Assembly: GCF_000316645.1 (NCBI RefSeq)
Contig: NC_019684.1
Location: 2,819,501-2,883,500 of the forward strand
Length of the DNA stretch: 64,000 bases
Direction of reading: 5' to 3'
DNA from: Nostoc sp. PCC 7524
GTDB lineage: Bacteria > Cyanobacteriota > Cyanobacteriia > Cyanobacteriales > Nostocaceae
Positions 40,430 to 49,205 of the stretch are shown here, one piece after another. The notes under the pieces are model-generated. The model saw only the letters and a program-made list of their open reading frames with translations. It was not told the DNA's origin and did no database searches. Position numbers and translations under genes: made by a program. Each line of letters begins with the position of its first letter. Positions within the stretch are counted from its first letter, which is position 1.

Positions 40430-41059
40430 ATGAAAATACCACTAGAAATTACTTATCGCAATCTCGATAAAACAGATGCGATTGATAACCTTATTAAAGA
40501 AAAAGTTGCCAAGTTAGAACATATTTGCAGTTATATCAATAGCTGCCATATTGCTGTTGAAAAAATACACGATCGCCCGCGTAGTGGTTCGCCCTATCGT
40601 GTCAGAATTGATCTGACTGTACCACCTGGACATGAACTTGTAGCCGAAAGTAATCCTGATCACGGTGTGCAGTATGAACCACTGGATGCCGTCATCCGTG
40701 ATGCTTTTGATGCAGCTCGTCAAAGGTTGATTAAACTGACTGAGCGTCAACAACAAAGCGATCGCGCCCAAGATCAAGAAGCTATTGGTGCCAATATCGG
40801 ACTTGTCACCAAACTGTTCCGCGATCGAGGCTATGGCTTCATCAAAACCTTAGAAGGCAGAGAAATCTACTTCCACAGAAATAGCGTCTTACATCACGAT
40901 TTTGACCGCTTAGAAATTGGTACTGGTGTACATTTCACTGTGGAGCAAGGTGAAGAAGGACCGCAAGCAACCACCGTCAAAATAGTTGATAAACCCGGTG
41001 CGCGTGCAGGTAAATCGGATCACATTGTTATTGAACCGCCCTTAGACTGGAGAGAATAA
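40430..41059 (+). CDS. HPF/RaiA-like ribosome protein fused to a cold-shock domain
   Basis: A 209-aa two-domain protein. Residues about 1-105 are an S30AE (HPF/YfiA) fold that docks in the decoding centre of resting ribosomes (IPLEITYRNLDKTDAIDNLI ... DAVIRDAFDAARQRLIKL). Residues about 125-195 are a cold-shock-like OB fold with NIGLVTKLFRDRGYGFIKTL and EIYFHRNSVL, the RNP-type motifs. The usual long-HPF C-terminal dimerisation domain is replaced by the cold-shock domain, so RNA binding may substitute for 100S-dimer formation. It fits the stress context of its neighbours. Confidence 0.87.
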   Translation: MKIPLEITYRNLDKTDAIDNLIKEKVAKLEHICSYINSCHIAVEKIHDRPRSGSPYRVRIDLTVPPGHELVAESNPDHGVQYEPLDAVIRDAFDAARQRLIKLTERQQQSDRAQDQEAIGANIGLVTKLFRDRGYGFIKTLEGREIYFHRNSVLHHDFDRLEIGTGVHFTVEQGEEGPQATTVKIVDKPGARAGKSDHIVIEPPLDWRE

Positions 41060-41063
41060 ACCC

Positions 41064-41276
41064 GTGAACAGTCAACTACAACAAACCGCATCTCAATTGT
41101 TAGCAGCCATGTTGTCTAACCCTCATATATACCCCCAAGTCAGCGATGAGGGAGGCTGTGGCAACATGGAACAGAAATTGATTTTGATAGCCCTAGAAAT
41201 GGCGGAAAAATTAAATCAGCAAATTGAAGAAGCTCATCCTCAAACTGAAAAAGAACTACAGCCAACAAATCAATAG
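41064..41276 (+). CDS. Small hypothetical protein after the HPF-like gene
   Basis: A 70-aa acidic, Gln-rich, helical protein (MNSQLQQTASQLLAAMLSNP ... QKLILIALEMAEKLNQQIEE) starting with GTG only four bases after the previous stop, so it is probably translationally coupled. I do not recognise it. Confidence 0.65.
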   Translation: MNSQLQQTASQLLAAMLSNPHIYPQVSDEGGCGNMEQKLILIALEMAEKLNQQIEEAHPQTEKELQPTNQ

Positions 41277-41305
41277 GAAAATACATAATTTCTCACGAAT
41301 ATATA

Positions 41306-41336
41306 TTTAGAGACGTTGCAGTGCAACGTCTCTAAA
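41306..41336. repeat. Perfect palindrome TTTAGAGACGTTGCA, GTAGAGACG family
   Basis: A perfect 15-bp inverted repeat around one central base, five bases left of the IS701 target site. It could also end the cluster transcript. Related elements lie at 4236-4267 and 53924-53953. Confidence 0.75.
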
Positions 41337-41345
41337 ATCTGTTAA

Positions 41346-42703
41346 CGGGACTTAGACAAAAATCAAGCCCAAATGTAACCCAAACTAGCTTTGTAAGCAG
41401 CAAACACGTCACGATTTAAGTTCAACCAATCAATAAATCGAAAAGACATGGCTGTTCTGAAAGCTTCTAAAGCTTCAGTAAAAGTATTTAAAGGTTTGTT
41501 TGCCCACCGTCGTCTTAATCCTCCAGTTAACTGATGCCAAAGAATAAAAGTATAGGCACAGAAAACCAAAATAAAATGGCGCAGTAAACTCCTTTTATCA
41601 CGAACTTGATATTCTTTAAGTCCTAACCATCCTTTAGCTTCCCTGTAAAAAACTTCTACCCAATTCCTTTGAGAATATGTATCAACTATCCATTGTGGTG
41701 TAACAATTGATGAAGATATATTAGTGATGAAGTAGTCAATATCGGTGGCTGCTGAGAAAGTAGAAGCATTCATGACGATAGCAATATTTCGCTTTCCAGT
41801 TAAACTTGATATTTCCACTTCACAAGTTACTACCCATAATGTTTTGGGTTTATCCAAATCTGTTTGAATTTCTGTGAAAGCCTCTTTGGGTAAGCTCTGG
41901 GCTAATTCATCTAACCGAATTGTTTGTTGAATATTATCTGTTTGATTAACTGTTACTTTTCGATTTTTAGCTAATCCTCCTAAATATTTTAATTGCCGTT
42001 TTTCCAACTCTAATAAAAATGATGTATTGTTGCCATATCCAGCATCTACAATTACTATCCCAGGTTGATATTTTCTGTTTAGGGCTTGATCTATTAACTT
42101 GATTGCTAGTTCTGGTTTTTTCTCAAATAGAGGATCTTGTTTTCCTTGAGCTAAAGAATCAGCGTGTTGATATAACTCTATATCTAACGGTAAGCTTTTT
42201 CTGCCATCATATAAATGCGTTGTTACTACTACGATTCCATTATCTGTTTTGCCAATTTCTCCAATATACTGTCTCCCCACACCAGCAGTAAAATTACCAC
42301 TTTTTCTATGACCAGAATCATCAATTATTAAGCTAAAACCTCTACTAATTCTCGTTTGACTGCACTTATTCATGATTTCCAATCGACGCTCATTCACCTG
42401 CCCACTAGACCAAGGTGCTTCGGTCAAAAAGTGATGTAATCGGTGGTAAGTTACACCTACAGCATTATCCGCCATTTGAAACAGGTTTTTTCTCTCACTT
42501 TCCCCCAGTAATCCCCCTATATAGTGTCTAAACTCTCTTTTTTGAGCTTTATGAGTAAACACATCATCAAATCTTTGACACCATCTTTCAAAGCACGGGG
42601 GCATCGCTGTGGGAGTGGTTTCTTTCATGAGCTTTTTCTAACGTGAAAGCTATGTTAGTTAAGCATTATACTCTTTTTGGGCTTAATTTTTGTTTAAGTC
42701 CCG
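41346..42703 (-). mobile_element. IS701-family insertion sequence (1358 bp), complete
   Basis: The terminal inverted repeats of about 25 bp (from CGGGACTTA at 41346 and its complement ending at 42703) match at 23 of 25 positions. A TTAA duplication flanks it (41342-41345 and 42704-42707), as known for IS701 (YTAA). The single transposase looks intact. The right target copy directly abuts the stop codon of the next gene at 42708, so that gene keeps its full coding sequence. Confidence 0.92.
41363..42628 (-). CDS. IS701-family transposase
   Basis: A 421-aa DDE transposase. It has the catalytic segments SLIIDDSGHRKSGNFTAG (first Asp), GIVIVDAGYGNNTSFLLE (second Asp) and WVEVFYREAKGWLGLKEY (Glu, in the Y-(2)-E block). 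The N-terminus ERWCQRFDDVFTHKAQKREF is typical of the family. No stop or frameshift interrupts it, so the element may be active. Confidence 0.93.
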   Translation of the reverse strand: MKETTPTAMPPCFERWCQRFDDVFTHKAQKREFRHYIGGLLGESERKNLFQMADNAVGVTYHRLHHFLTEAPWSSGQVNERRLEIMNKCSQTRISRGFSLIIDDSGHRKSGNFTAGVGRQYIGEIGKTDNGIVVVTTHLYDGRKSLPLDIELYQHADSLAQGKQDPLFEKKPELAIKLIDQALNRKYQPGIVIVDAGYGNNTSFLLELEKRQLKYLGGLAKNRKVTVNQTDNIQQTIRLDELAQSLPKEAFTEIQTDLDKPKTLWVVTCEVEISSLTGKRNIAIVMNASTFSAATDIDYFITNISSSIVTPQWIVDTYSQRNWVEVFYREAKGWLGLKEYQVRDKRSLLRHFILVFCAYTFILWHQLTGGLRRRWANKPLNTFTEALEAFRTAMSFRFIDWLNLNRDVFAAYKASLGYIWA

Positions 42704-42707
42704 TTAA

Positions 42708-43214
42708 TTAAACATTTACGTAACCTTGAATATTTTCTGGTTCAAATTGACGCAATACACGAGTAGCTTCCCGAATTATTCCCTCATTCCCTTGAACGAT
42801 AATTAAATATTTACCAGCATTCAGACGGTTACGGTAAGACAAAGCATCACCACTCCCAACAGTTAAACCAACTAATCTACCTACAACCCAAGCACCTAAT
42901 GCACCAGATGCAGCTCCTAATAAACCGGCAATTAACTGATTACCAAATGCTGTCGCTTGCGGTAAAATCTCAATGCTTGTCAACACATTAAAAGCATAAC
43001 CAGCAATAAATCCAAAAGGAATCAGCCAAGTTAAAAGCCGATTTACTTGTCTGCGGGCTGGTTTTTCAGGATTAATCAAACCAAATTCATCAGCACTTTT
43101 ATAACCCTGTCCCAAAATATTAACTTGTGATTCTGATAATCCTTGTTGTTCTAAAGCAGAGTACGCTGCTTCTGCTGTCGTTTTTTCGGGTAATACTGCA
43201 ACTAGATAATTCAT
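42708..43214 (-). CDS. Glycine-rich membrane protein, probable stress protein
   Basis: A 168-aa protein beginning MNYLVAVLPEKTTAEAAYSA, a ferredoxin-like fold seen in general-stress proteins. Two or so membrane helices follow (LLTWLIPFGFIAGYAFNVL and LIAGLLGAASGALGAWVVGR, the latter glycine-zipper-like), and then a second small fold (LNAGKYLIIVQGNEGIIREA). No function is known to me. It runs opposite to the HPF cluster and is separated from it only by the IS701 element. Confidence 0.7.
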   Translation of the reverse strand: MNYLVAVLPEKTTAEAAYSALEQQGLSESQVNILGQGYKSADEFGLINPEKPARRQVNRLLTWLIPFGFIAGYAFNVLTSIEILPQATAFGNQLIAGLLGAASGALGAWVVGRLVGLTVGSGDALSYRNRLNAGKYLIIVQGNEGIIREATRVLRQFEPENIQGYVNV

Positions 43215-43484
43215 ACTAATTCTTAGTTTGTAATTTGTAAGGCGTAATTATTTATATAGTTATATGATGAGCAGATATGTAATTTGATCTGCATCCAGGC
43301 AATAATATATATCTGAAAAATAAATTGGGAATTTCTCAAACTTTTAGCTAATTTGTCTTAATATTTCAGACTATTATCTGTCGGTTTGATAATTCCCAAG
43401 ATTTTAATTACTACTACTGCTAGTAAGCAGAATAACTGTTATGATTTTGATTTTCTTCTAACTAAAGAAGGAAATTACATACAG

Positions 43485-43688
43485 CTATTCTGGCTTTTTG
43501 TGCCAATTACCATCATCACCTTTTTCGTAGTCACGCTTAACAGCACTCCAAGCAACACGAAAGGCGCGTTCTTCTTCACTATATTCTTCTTCAGCACTGT
43601 TAAACGCTGCTCGAAAAATCTCTTGGGCGTGTTGGGGTAAATGTGATTTGACCGAATTTGGTAAGTCTTGAATCTGTTTGTAAGGCAT
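43485..43688 (-). CDS. ChaB-family protein
   Basis: A 67-aa soluble helical protein matching ChaB: MPYKQIQDLPNSVKSHLPQH, AQEIFRAAFNSAEEEY and RAFRVAWSAVKRDYEKGDDG. In enterobacteria ChaB was named as a regulator of the cation transporter ChaA, but its role in cyanobacteria is unknown and there is no ChaA here. A Shine-Dalgarno-like AGGAG is near the start. It is likely expressed with stress genes. Confidence 0.87.
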   Translation of the reverse strand: MPYKQIQDLPNSVKSHLPQHAQEIFRAAFNSAEEEYSEEERAFRVAWSAVKRDYEKGDDGNWHKKPE

Positions 43689-44134
43689 TAATTCAACTCC
43701 TTTACTGGCTGGTAAAGAGAGTCATGCTGTTTTCCGTATCAAGTTAAGTTAGTGTACATAGTCAAGTAACATTTTAAAAAACAAAACTCACCCAAGATAG
43801 AAAAATTTCAAGTCTCTCTTAGACTAACTATGTAAAATTAATACTTAATATCCGCTTGAATTACTATATAGCCAGGAATTTAAACAAAAAAAGCATCTTT
43901 TTATTAAATTTTTCATTTTGTATTGCTAAAACCTTTTCATGCCAATTGTTTTAGCCCATTTTTATTATTAATTTATTATAATTAATCTGGGAGAGCCAAT
44001 TTCAACAACTCAACTCACCCTATCTTCCATTTGATAATTTTTTGATAAAAACCAAAATCCCCACTCTCTATAGGGTGGGGATTTTCGCATAATTGGTGAA
44101 ACAAATCTTAATAAAAGACTATTAAGTTACTGGT
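43689..44134. other. Intergenic region before rpe terminator
   Basis: 446 AT-rich bases. Apart from the terminator at 44054-44086 nothing is recognisable; the chaB promoter should lie at the left end. Confidence 0.5.
44054..44086 (-). terminator. Terminator of rpe
   Basis: AAAATCCCCAC and its complement form an 11-bp stem with a T-run on either side. It lies 48 bp after the rpe stop on the minus strand. Confidence 0.8.
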
Positions 44135-44842
44135 TTACACCTTCGCCAGTTCGGGCGCAGGGCATTTGCTGTTGCGAATATTGGTAATTGCTTCAGCGTA
44201 ATCCTTAGCGTTAAATACAGCAGAACCAGCAACGATCGCATTTGCACCTGCTTCTAACACCTGCCAAGTATTATTAGCTTTGAGTCCGCCATCTACTTCA
44301 ATCCAAGGATCTAAACCGCGTTCATCACACATCTGACGCAGCTTACGGATTTTAGGCAACACCCCAGGAATAAAGCTTTGACCACCAAAGCCGGGGTTAA
44401 CGCTCATAATTAATACTAGGTCACACAGTTCTAGAACATATTCAATTAGTTCTAGAGGAGTACCAGGGTTAAGAACAACTCCCGCTTTTTTACCTAGTTC
44501 TTTAATTTGTCCCAGAGTACGGTGCAGGTGTGGAGAAGCATTATGCTCGCAATGTACAGAAATAATATCAGCACCTGCTTTAGCAAAGTCTTCTACATAC
44601 TTTTCTGGTTCCACAATCATCAAGTGGACATCCAGAGGCTTAGTTGTAACCGGACGAATCGCCTCCACAACCAGAGGGCCTATCGTAATATTAGGTACAA
44701 AACGACCGTCCATTACATCAACATGAATCCAATCAGCCCCAGCCGCGTCTACAGCACGAATCTCGTCACCTAGACGGCTAAAGTCTGCTGATAGGATAGA
44801 TGGAGCAATAACAATGGGTTTCTCAGATCGGTTTTGGGTCAT
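44135..44842 (-). CDS. rpe: Ribulose-phosphate 3-epimerase
   Basis: This enzyme interconverts ribulose-5-phosphate and xylulose-5-phosphate in the Calvin cycle and the pentose-phosphate pathway. The 235-aa TIM barrel has all landmarks: [35 protein letters not shown] (metal ligands and catalytic Asp), [46 protein letters not shown] and [10 protein letters not shown]. The start at 44842 ([15 protein letters not shown]) gives the usual cyanobacterial length; the 15 upstream codons look non-native. Confidence 0.96.
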   Translation of the reverse strand: MTQNRSEKPIVIAPSILSADFSRLGDEIRAVDAAGADWIHVDVMDGRFVPNITIGPLVVEAIRPVTTKPLDVHLMIVEPEKYVEDFAKAGADIISVHCEHNASPHLHRTLGQIKELGKKAGVVLNPGTPLELIEYVLELCDLVLIMSVNPGFGGQSFIPGVLPKIRKLRQMCDERGLDPWIEVDGGLKANNTWQVLEAGANAIVAGSAVFNAKDYAEAITNIRNSKCPAPELAKV

Positions 44843-44921
44843 GGCTAGTGGGTTTTTAAGCGTCCTCGTCTGTAAGCATTGTAACAAAATACTGTAACAA
44901 AATATTGAGAATTTTGGATAT

Positions 44922-45047
44922 GGGGATTGGGGACTGGGGATTGGGGACTGAGAGAAGATGGGGGAGATGGAGGAGAAAAACTATTAGACTATTAGACTAT
45001 TGCCTATTGCCTATTGCCTATTGCCTATTGCCTATTAACTATTAACT
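44922..45047. repeat. STRR arrays (GGGGATT/GGGGACT and ATTGCCT) upstream of the subtilase
   Basis: GGGGATTGGGGACT heptamers lie at 44922-44955, then tandem TATTAGAC, ATTGCCT and ATTAACT heptamers at about 44985-45047 run directly into the ATG. As with kinase twin 2, the leader consists of repeats and lacks a Shine-Dalgarno. Confidence 0.8.
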
Positions 45048-46643
45048 ATGACTAAAAAACTAACTTGGATAATTTGGGGTTTAGGTGCTTCCTGTTTGAG
45101 TTTGCCGGTGTTGGCTTCGGCTGTAAAAACTTCTTTGGGAACTTATGGTATTGATGTTCTGAAGTTACATCAACCTCCTTATAATTTGCTCGGTCGGAAG
45201 ATTGCTATCGGTCAGGTAGAAATCGGTCGTCCGGGGATGTTTGGTTGGGATAAGGCGGTGTCTAAAAATCGTGCTGTGTCTTTGGCGGCGGTTTTTTTAC
45301 GCAATGGGCCTGCTAAGTCTAATAATGGTGTTGACTCCCATGCTTATAATGTGGCTGGCGTTATGGTCAGTAGGGATAAAGCTTTACCTGGGGTTGCACC
45401 ACAAGCAAGATTATATTCTTCTGCGGTAGGTTCTACAAAAAATACGGGTCAACCAGAAGAATGTTTGTCAGCTCAACACATAGCTTTACAAAATAGTGGT
45501 GATGTTCGTGCCATTAACTTTAGTTTTGGTGAACCTCTCAACCGTGATCCCCGACCTGATGCTGTTTTAGATGGCAATGCTTTGTTAACCCTATGTGTTG
45601 ATTGGTCTAGTCGGGTTCATAATGTTTTGTACGCGATCGCAGGCAATCAAGGTAAAGGTGGCATTCCTATTCCTACAGATAATTTTAATGGCATTAACGT
45701 GGCTTTTTCATCCCGACGGGAGGGGATTTTTAATAAAGTCGATGTTTCCAATCTGGCGGGTCTAAATCAAGGGGTAAGTGGTCGGTTGGCTGGCAAGGAA
45801 TTCAATTTGGATGGGCGACGCGCTATAGGTATAGTTGCACCAGGTAGTAATATTTCTTTGCTCAATCCCGATGGCAAATTGAATAAAGTTACGGGTACAA
45901 GCTTTGCAGCGCCTCATGTCACAGCTACGGTGGCTTTACTCCAAGAATTTGGCGATCGCCAACTCCGCACCAAACAACCACGCTGGACTATTGATAGTCG
46001 CCGTCAGCAAGTGATGAAAGCTGTCTTACTCAATTCCGCCGAAAAAATCACAGATAGTGGTGATGGTTTACGCTTGGGAATGACTCGCACCCTAATTGAT
46101 AAACAAAATCAAGACTGGCTAGCTTCTGATGCTTACCAAGACCCAAAAATTCCTTTGAATGCTCAAATGGGAACAGGTCATTTAAATGCTTTTCGTGCTT
46201 ATCAACAGTTTAGTGCTGGTCAATGGCAGCCAGATGCGCCTGTGCCGGCAATTGCTTGGGATTATCGGCAAGTAGATGCAGGTAATGCTGTTGACTATGG
46301 GTTAGCAAAACCGTTAAAGCAGGGTAGTTTTGTCTCTATTACTTTGACTTGGAATCGTTTGGTGGAACTCAATGATGACAATAAAAACCAAATGTATGAT
46401 GTAGGTGAGAAATTTAGCGATCGCGGTTTGAATAACTTAGACCTCTATCTTGTCAAAGCTGATGCTCAAAAACCCGATGCTGGGGTAATTTGTGCTTCCA
46501 TTAGCGAAATCGATAGTGTAGAACACATTTTCTGCCCTGTTCCCGCTACTGGTAACTATAAAATTCGGGTGCAATTTCGTCAGAAAGTTAATGAAGCAAG
46601 TCAGCCCTATGGTTTAGCTTGGTGGACTGTTCCTGTTAAATGA
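45048..46643 (+). CDS. Exported subtilisin-like (S8) peptidase with Glu at the Asp position
   Basis: A 531-aa protein with a signal peptide (WIIWGLGASCLSLPVLASA). The Ser motif is intact (GTSFAAPHVTATVALL, about residue 285), the His motif is GVDSHAYNVAGVMV (His98), and the oxyanion Asn lies in LYAIAGNQGKGG. Where subtilases have V-I-D-T-G, this protein reads IAIGQVEIG, so Glu58 seems to replace the catalytic Asp. The C-terminal 150 residues form a beta-rich P-domain-like region (LTWNRLVELNDDNKNQMYDV). Activity is therefore uncertain; a pseudoprotease or a Glu-variant triad are both possible. Confidence 0.85.
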   Translation: MTKKLTWIIWGLGASCLSLPVLASAVKTSLGTYGIDVLKLHQPPYNLLGRKIAIGQVEIGRPGMFGWDKAVSKNRAVSLAAVFLRNGPAKSNNGVDSHAYNVAGVMVSRDKALPGVAPQARLYSSAVGSTKNTGQPEECLSAQHIALQNSGDVRAINFSFGEPLNRDPRPDAVLDGNALLTLCVDWSSRVHNVLYAIAGNQGKGGIPIPTDNFNGINVAFSSRREGIFNKVDVSNLAGLNQGVSGRLAGKEFNLDGRRAIGIVAPGSNISLLNPDGKLNKVTGTSFAAPHVTATVALLQEFGDRQLRTKQPRWTIDSRRQQVMKAVLLNSAEKITDSGDGLRLGMTRTLIDKQNQDWLASDAYQDPKIPLNAQMGTGHLNAFRAYQQFSAGQWQPDAPVPAIAWDYRQVDAGNAVDYGLAKPLKQGSFVSITLTWNRLVELNDDNKNQMYDVGEKFSDRGLNNLDLYLVKADAQKPDAGVICASISEIDSVEHIFCPVPATGNYKIRVQFRQKVNEASQPYGLAWWTVPVK

Positions 46644-47194
46644 ATGGCTATTTATTGGTTGTTCATGGATGCTTTTTTGGCAATTTATGTAGGTTATTAA
46701 CCTACATGATATTCTCATTTTTATCAGTTTTATGTAATCAATAACTCATATCATTTTTTGTTAGTTGTTTACAGAGGACTTCTATAGGAATCCGATTTGA
46801 TTCGTGTATCCCTTACGGGAGGCGTAGCCAAATTATTTGTGTAGGGAGGGAACAGGGAACAGAAAAGAAGGAATTTAGAGGTGTACTTTTCATCCACCCC
46901 TAAACACGCCACTTGGCTCAAGTTGGGAACCCCGCCCACGCCAGTGGCTCTCCTATACCCTTACCGGAGACGCTCCGTCTCTGGCTCCGCACCCCTACAC
47001 CCTACTCTCATCCTGCCTAGAAGCTAGAGGATCTGAAATTGTGTTTTCAAGAGCTGAAGATCATTACCTCTAATGGCTAAAATGCTTGTGACAGATAATT
47101 TGGCGGACTTTAGCAAGCAAATCAGCCTGTTAAGGCGTGTTTAGAATGAAATAGCTAGCAGCTGATTCTACACACAGAGCTACAGAGGAACGCA
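46644..47194. other. Intergenic region with repeats
   Basis: 551 bases. It has a near-perfect palindrome, ATGTAGGTTATTAACCTACAT (one-base asymmetry, 46687-46707), which may end the subtilase transcript, a dispersed repeat at 46782-46864, and an inner hairpin GAGACGCTCCGTCTC near 46970. GAGGAAC precedes the next start. Confidence 0.55.
46782..46864 (+). repeat. Dispersed repeat, copy 2 (AGGAATCCG ... GTAGGGAGGGAACAG)
   Basis: Second copy of the element at 34573-34662. Here the variable middle reads CGTGTATCCCTTACGGGAGG, itself a small palindrome. Confidence 0.75.
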
Positions 47195-48658
47195 ATGCTA
47201 ATTTTTGAGGAACACTTTCAAGATAATCGCTGTAGCTGGGTAACACGGGATAGTTCAGAGTGCAGTCTTTACATGGAAGTGGGTCACTATGTATTTGACC
47301 ACAAACGTCCAGGTGATGCTTATTGGCTATCGTGGAACTCGGCCGAATTCTTTTATGACAGAACTGATTTTCATATTCATATAGTTTTAGAAAAAGCTGC
47401 TGGTGTAGATGATCATGGGTACGGTTTTGTCTGGGGACTGTTAGATGATCGCAATTTCTTTGAGTTTGTGATTTCTGGTAATGCTTGTTATCGCATTGCT
47501 GAAGCTAGAAATGGTAGTTTTGTCAATTACACAGATTGGAAACGCTGCGATCACATTCAACGTGGTAATGCTGTTAACTTACTAGAGATTTGCCGTGTAG
47601 GTAACTGGGTAGAATTTTACATCAACAGTACCCTTGTAGATAAGTTCCCCGCCGAAAAGTTAATGGATGTCCCAGGCAGAAATTTTGGTTTCATCATCCA
47701 TGACACCATCAAAATGAAAGTTCATAGCCTCATGGTAAGTGCGCCAGATACGGAAAAGGACTTCAGTGAGGGCAATTCGGAGCTTTATGACTCCAGATGT
47801 GAAACCAAAGCTTCCTTCATTGAGCATGAGCCACCTGATGATGATACCTTAGAGCAAGTGTTTGCAGACTTACAGGCGTTAATTGGGCATGAACGCACCA
47901 AGCACCAACTTTTTTCTTTAGCTAACTTCCTCAAAGTCCAAACCGCACGTCAACAAAGAGGACTCAAAACCGTAGAAACATCACTACACCTGATGCTGTA
48001 CGGGCCACCAGGAACCGGGAAGACAACAATAGCCCGCTTAGTTGGGCGTTTATATAAACAATTGGGATGGCTTGAGCGTGGACACGTTGTGGAAACTGAT
48101 CGCGCAGGTATTGTCAGTGGATATATTGGACAAACGGCATTACGAGTAGAAAATGCTGTTCAGCAAGCCCTTGATGGTGTATTGTTCATCGACGAAGCCC
48201 ACGCTTTAGTTCCCGAAGATAGTCCCAATGACTATGGTAAAGAAGCATTGCAGATATTAATTAAACGCATGGAAGATAACCGCGATCGCTTGGCGGTAGT
48301 GATCGCCGGGTACACGGAGGAAATGGATCGTTTACTCGAATCCAACCCTGGTTTTAAATCCCGTCTCCATCGTTTATTTTATCTGGATCATTACACTCCC
48401 CATGAGTTGTTATTAATTTTTAAGAAATTCTGTCACGACAATGGCTACACCCTTGATTCATCAGCCCATATCATCTTACAAGCCACCTTTGAACTTGCTT
48501 ACGCCAACCGCGACAAAAGTTTTGGTAATGGACGTTTTGCCCGCGCCTTATTTGAACGCAGCATTGAAAAACAAGCCAACCGCATCGTCCATGATATCCA
48601 CACGCTAAACGATTCTCAGTTAATACTGATTACTGCTGAAGATTTATCTGGAAATTAG
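47195..48658 (+). CDS. Beta-sandwich domain fused to a CbbX/SpoVK-like AAA+ ATPase
   Basis: A 487-aa protein. Residues about 1-190 look like a concanavalin/LamG-type jelly roll (LIFEEHFQDNRCSWVTRDSS, YGFVWGLLDDRNFFEFVISG, VNLLEICRVGNWVEFYINST). Residues about 230-480 are an AAA+ module of the CbbX/SpoVK group: Walker A YGPPGTGKTTIARLVG (about 270), the pore-loop region GIVSGYIGQTALRV, Walker B VLFIDEAHALVPE (about 330), sensor 1 LAVVIAGYTEEM and sensor 2 FGNGRFARALFERS. CbbX remodels Rubisco; here no Rubisco gene is near and the N-terminal domain is different, so the client is unknown. Confidence 0.85.
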   Translation: MLIFEEHFQDNRCSWVTRDSSECSLYMEVGHYVFDHKRPGDAYWLSWNSAEFFYDRTDFHIHIVLEKAAGVDDHGYGFVWGLLDDRNFFEFVISGNACYRIAEARNGSFVNYTDWKRCDHIQRGNAVNLLEICRVGNWVEFYINSTLVDKFPAEKLMDVPGRNFGFIIHDTIKMKVHSLMVSAPDTEKDFSEGNSELYDSRCETKASFIEHEPPDDDTLEQVFADLQALIGHERTKHQLFSLANFLKVQTARQQRGLKTVETSLHLMLYGPPGTGKTTIARLVGRLYKQLGWLERGHVVETDRAGIVSGYIGQTALRVENAVQQALDGVLFIDEAHALVPEDSPNDYGKEALQILIKRMEDNRDRLAVVIAGYTEEMDRLLESNPGFKSRLHRLFYLDHYTPHELLLIFKKFCHDNGYTLDSSAHIILQATFELAYANRDKSFGNGRFARALFERSIEKQANRIVHDIHTLNDSQLILITAEDLSGN

Positions 48659-48811
48659 GAATTTCAGATAAATGAATTTAGGGGCTTGTACCATCAAGAA
48701 ATTATTGCTCAAAAAATATCTGAGATTTAGGGTATCAATTTAGGAACCATCACTTTCCGAAAAGATACCAGGCAAGGTTGTATTTTTACATCAGCATACT
48801 GTAGAGAAAAT

Positions 48812-49116
48812 ATGATGTTGAAGCCAATCAAAAAACTATCTCATTTAATTGCTGGAGCAACCCTAATTGCTGTGGGAACTATTGGTATTACACAACAATC
48901 TGAAGCTGCTTCTGTAACTTGGAATTTAAACAACTTCATATTTACAGATGGAGCCAAAGCAACAGGCTCTTTTGTTTGGGATTCTGATGTTAATTCTGTT
49001 TTAGACTTTAATTTTTTCATTACAGATGGGACAAATGATGACTTTTCCGCCATTAACTATTCTCGAATTAATGGTGACTCGGCAACAATATTCAGTGATG
49101 ATGAGGACATTTTATC
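48812..49116 (+). pseudogene. PEP-CTERM protein, N-terminal part (split by the ISL3 element)
   Basis: This 5' part encodes a signal peptide (KLSHLIAGATLIAVGTIGIT, cleavage near SEAAS) and 65 or so residues of a secreted protein (VTWNLNNFIFTDGAKATGSF). It is cut after ATTTTATC (49109-49116). The same eight bases restart the gene at 51434, in the same frame, so the original protein of about 195 aa can be rebuilt. Left as is, translation would end nine codons into the element. Confidence 0.88.
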
Positions 49117-49143
49117 GGTTCTTGGCAACTTTTGGTGATCTTA

Positions 49144-49190
49144 GCCGGGGGAAGGCAGAGGGCAGAGGGCAGAAGGCAGAAGTCGGAAGA
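49144..49190. repeat. GGCAGAG/GGCAGAA heptamer tract inside the left end of the ISL3 element
   Basis: Five or so heptamers (GGCAGAG, GGCAGAA) directly next to the left inverted repeat; the inverted counterpart is at 51367-51402. Confidence 0.8.
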
Positions 49191-49205
49191 GTAGAAGTAA
49201 TAATT

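Noticed and set aside
43386-43640. 84-codon hydrophobic open frame overlapping chaB
   Set aside because: It is antisense to the well-recognised ChaB gene and its apparent membrane character comes from AT-rich DNA.
47195-48658. Calling the AAA gene cbbX (Rubisco activase)
   Set aside because: The ATPase core is similar, but the extra N-terminal domain and the lack of Rubisco genes nearby do not support that name.
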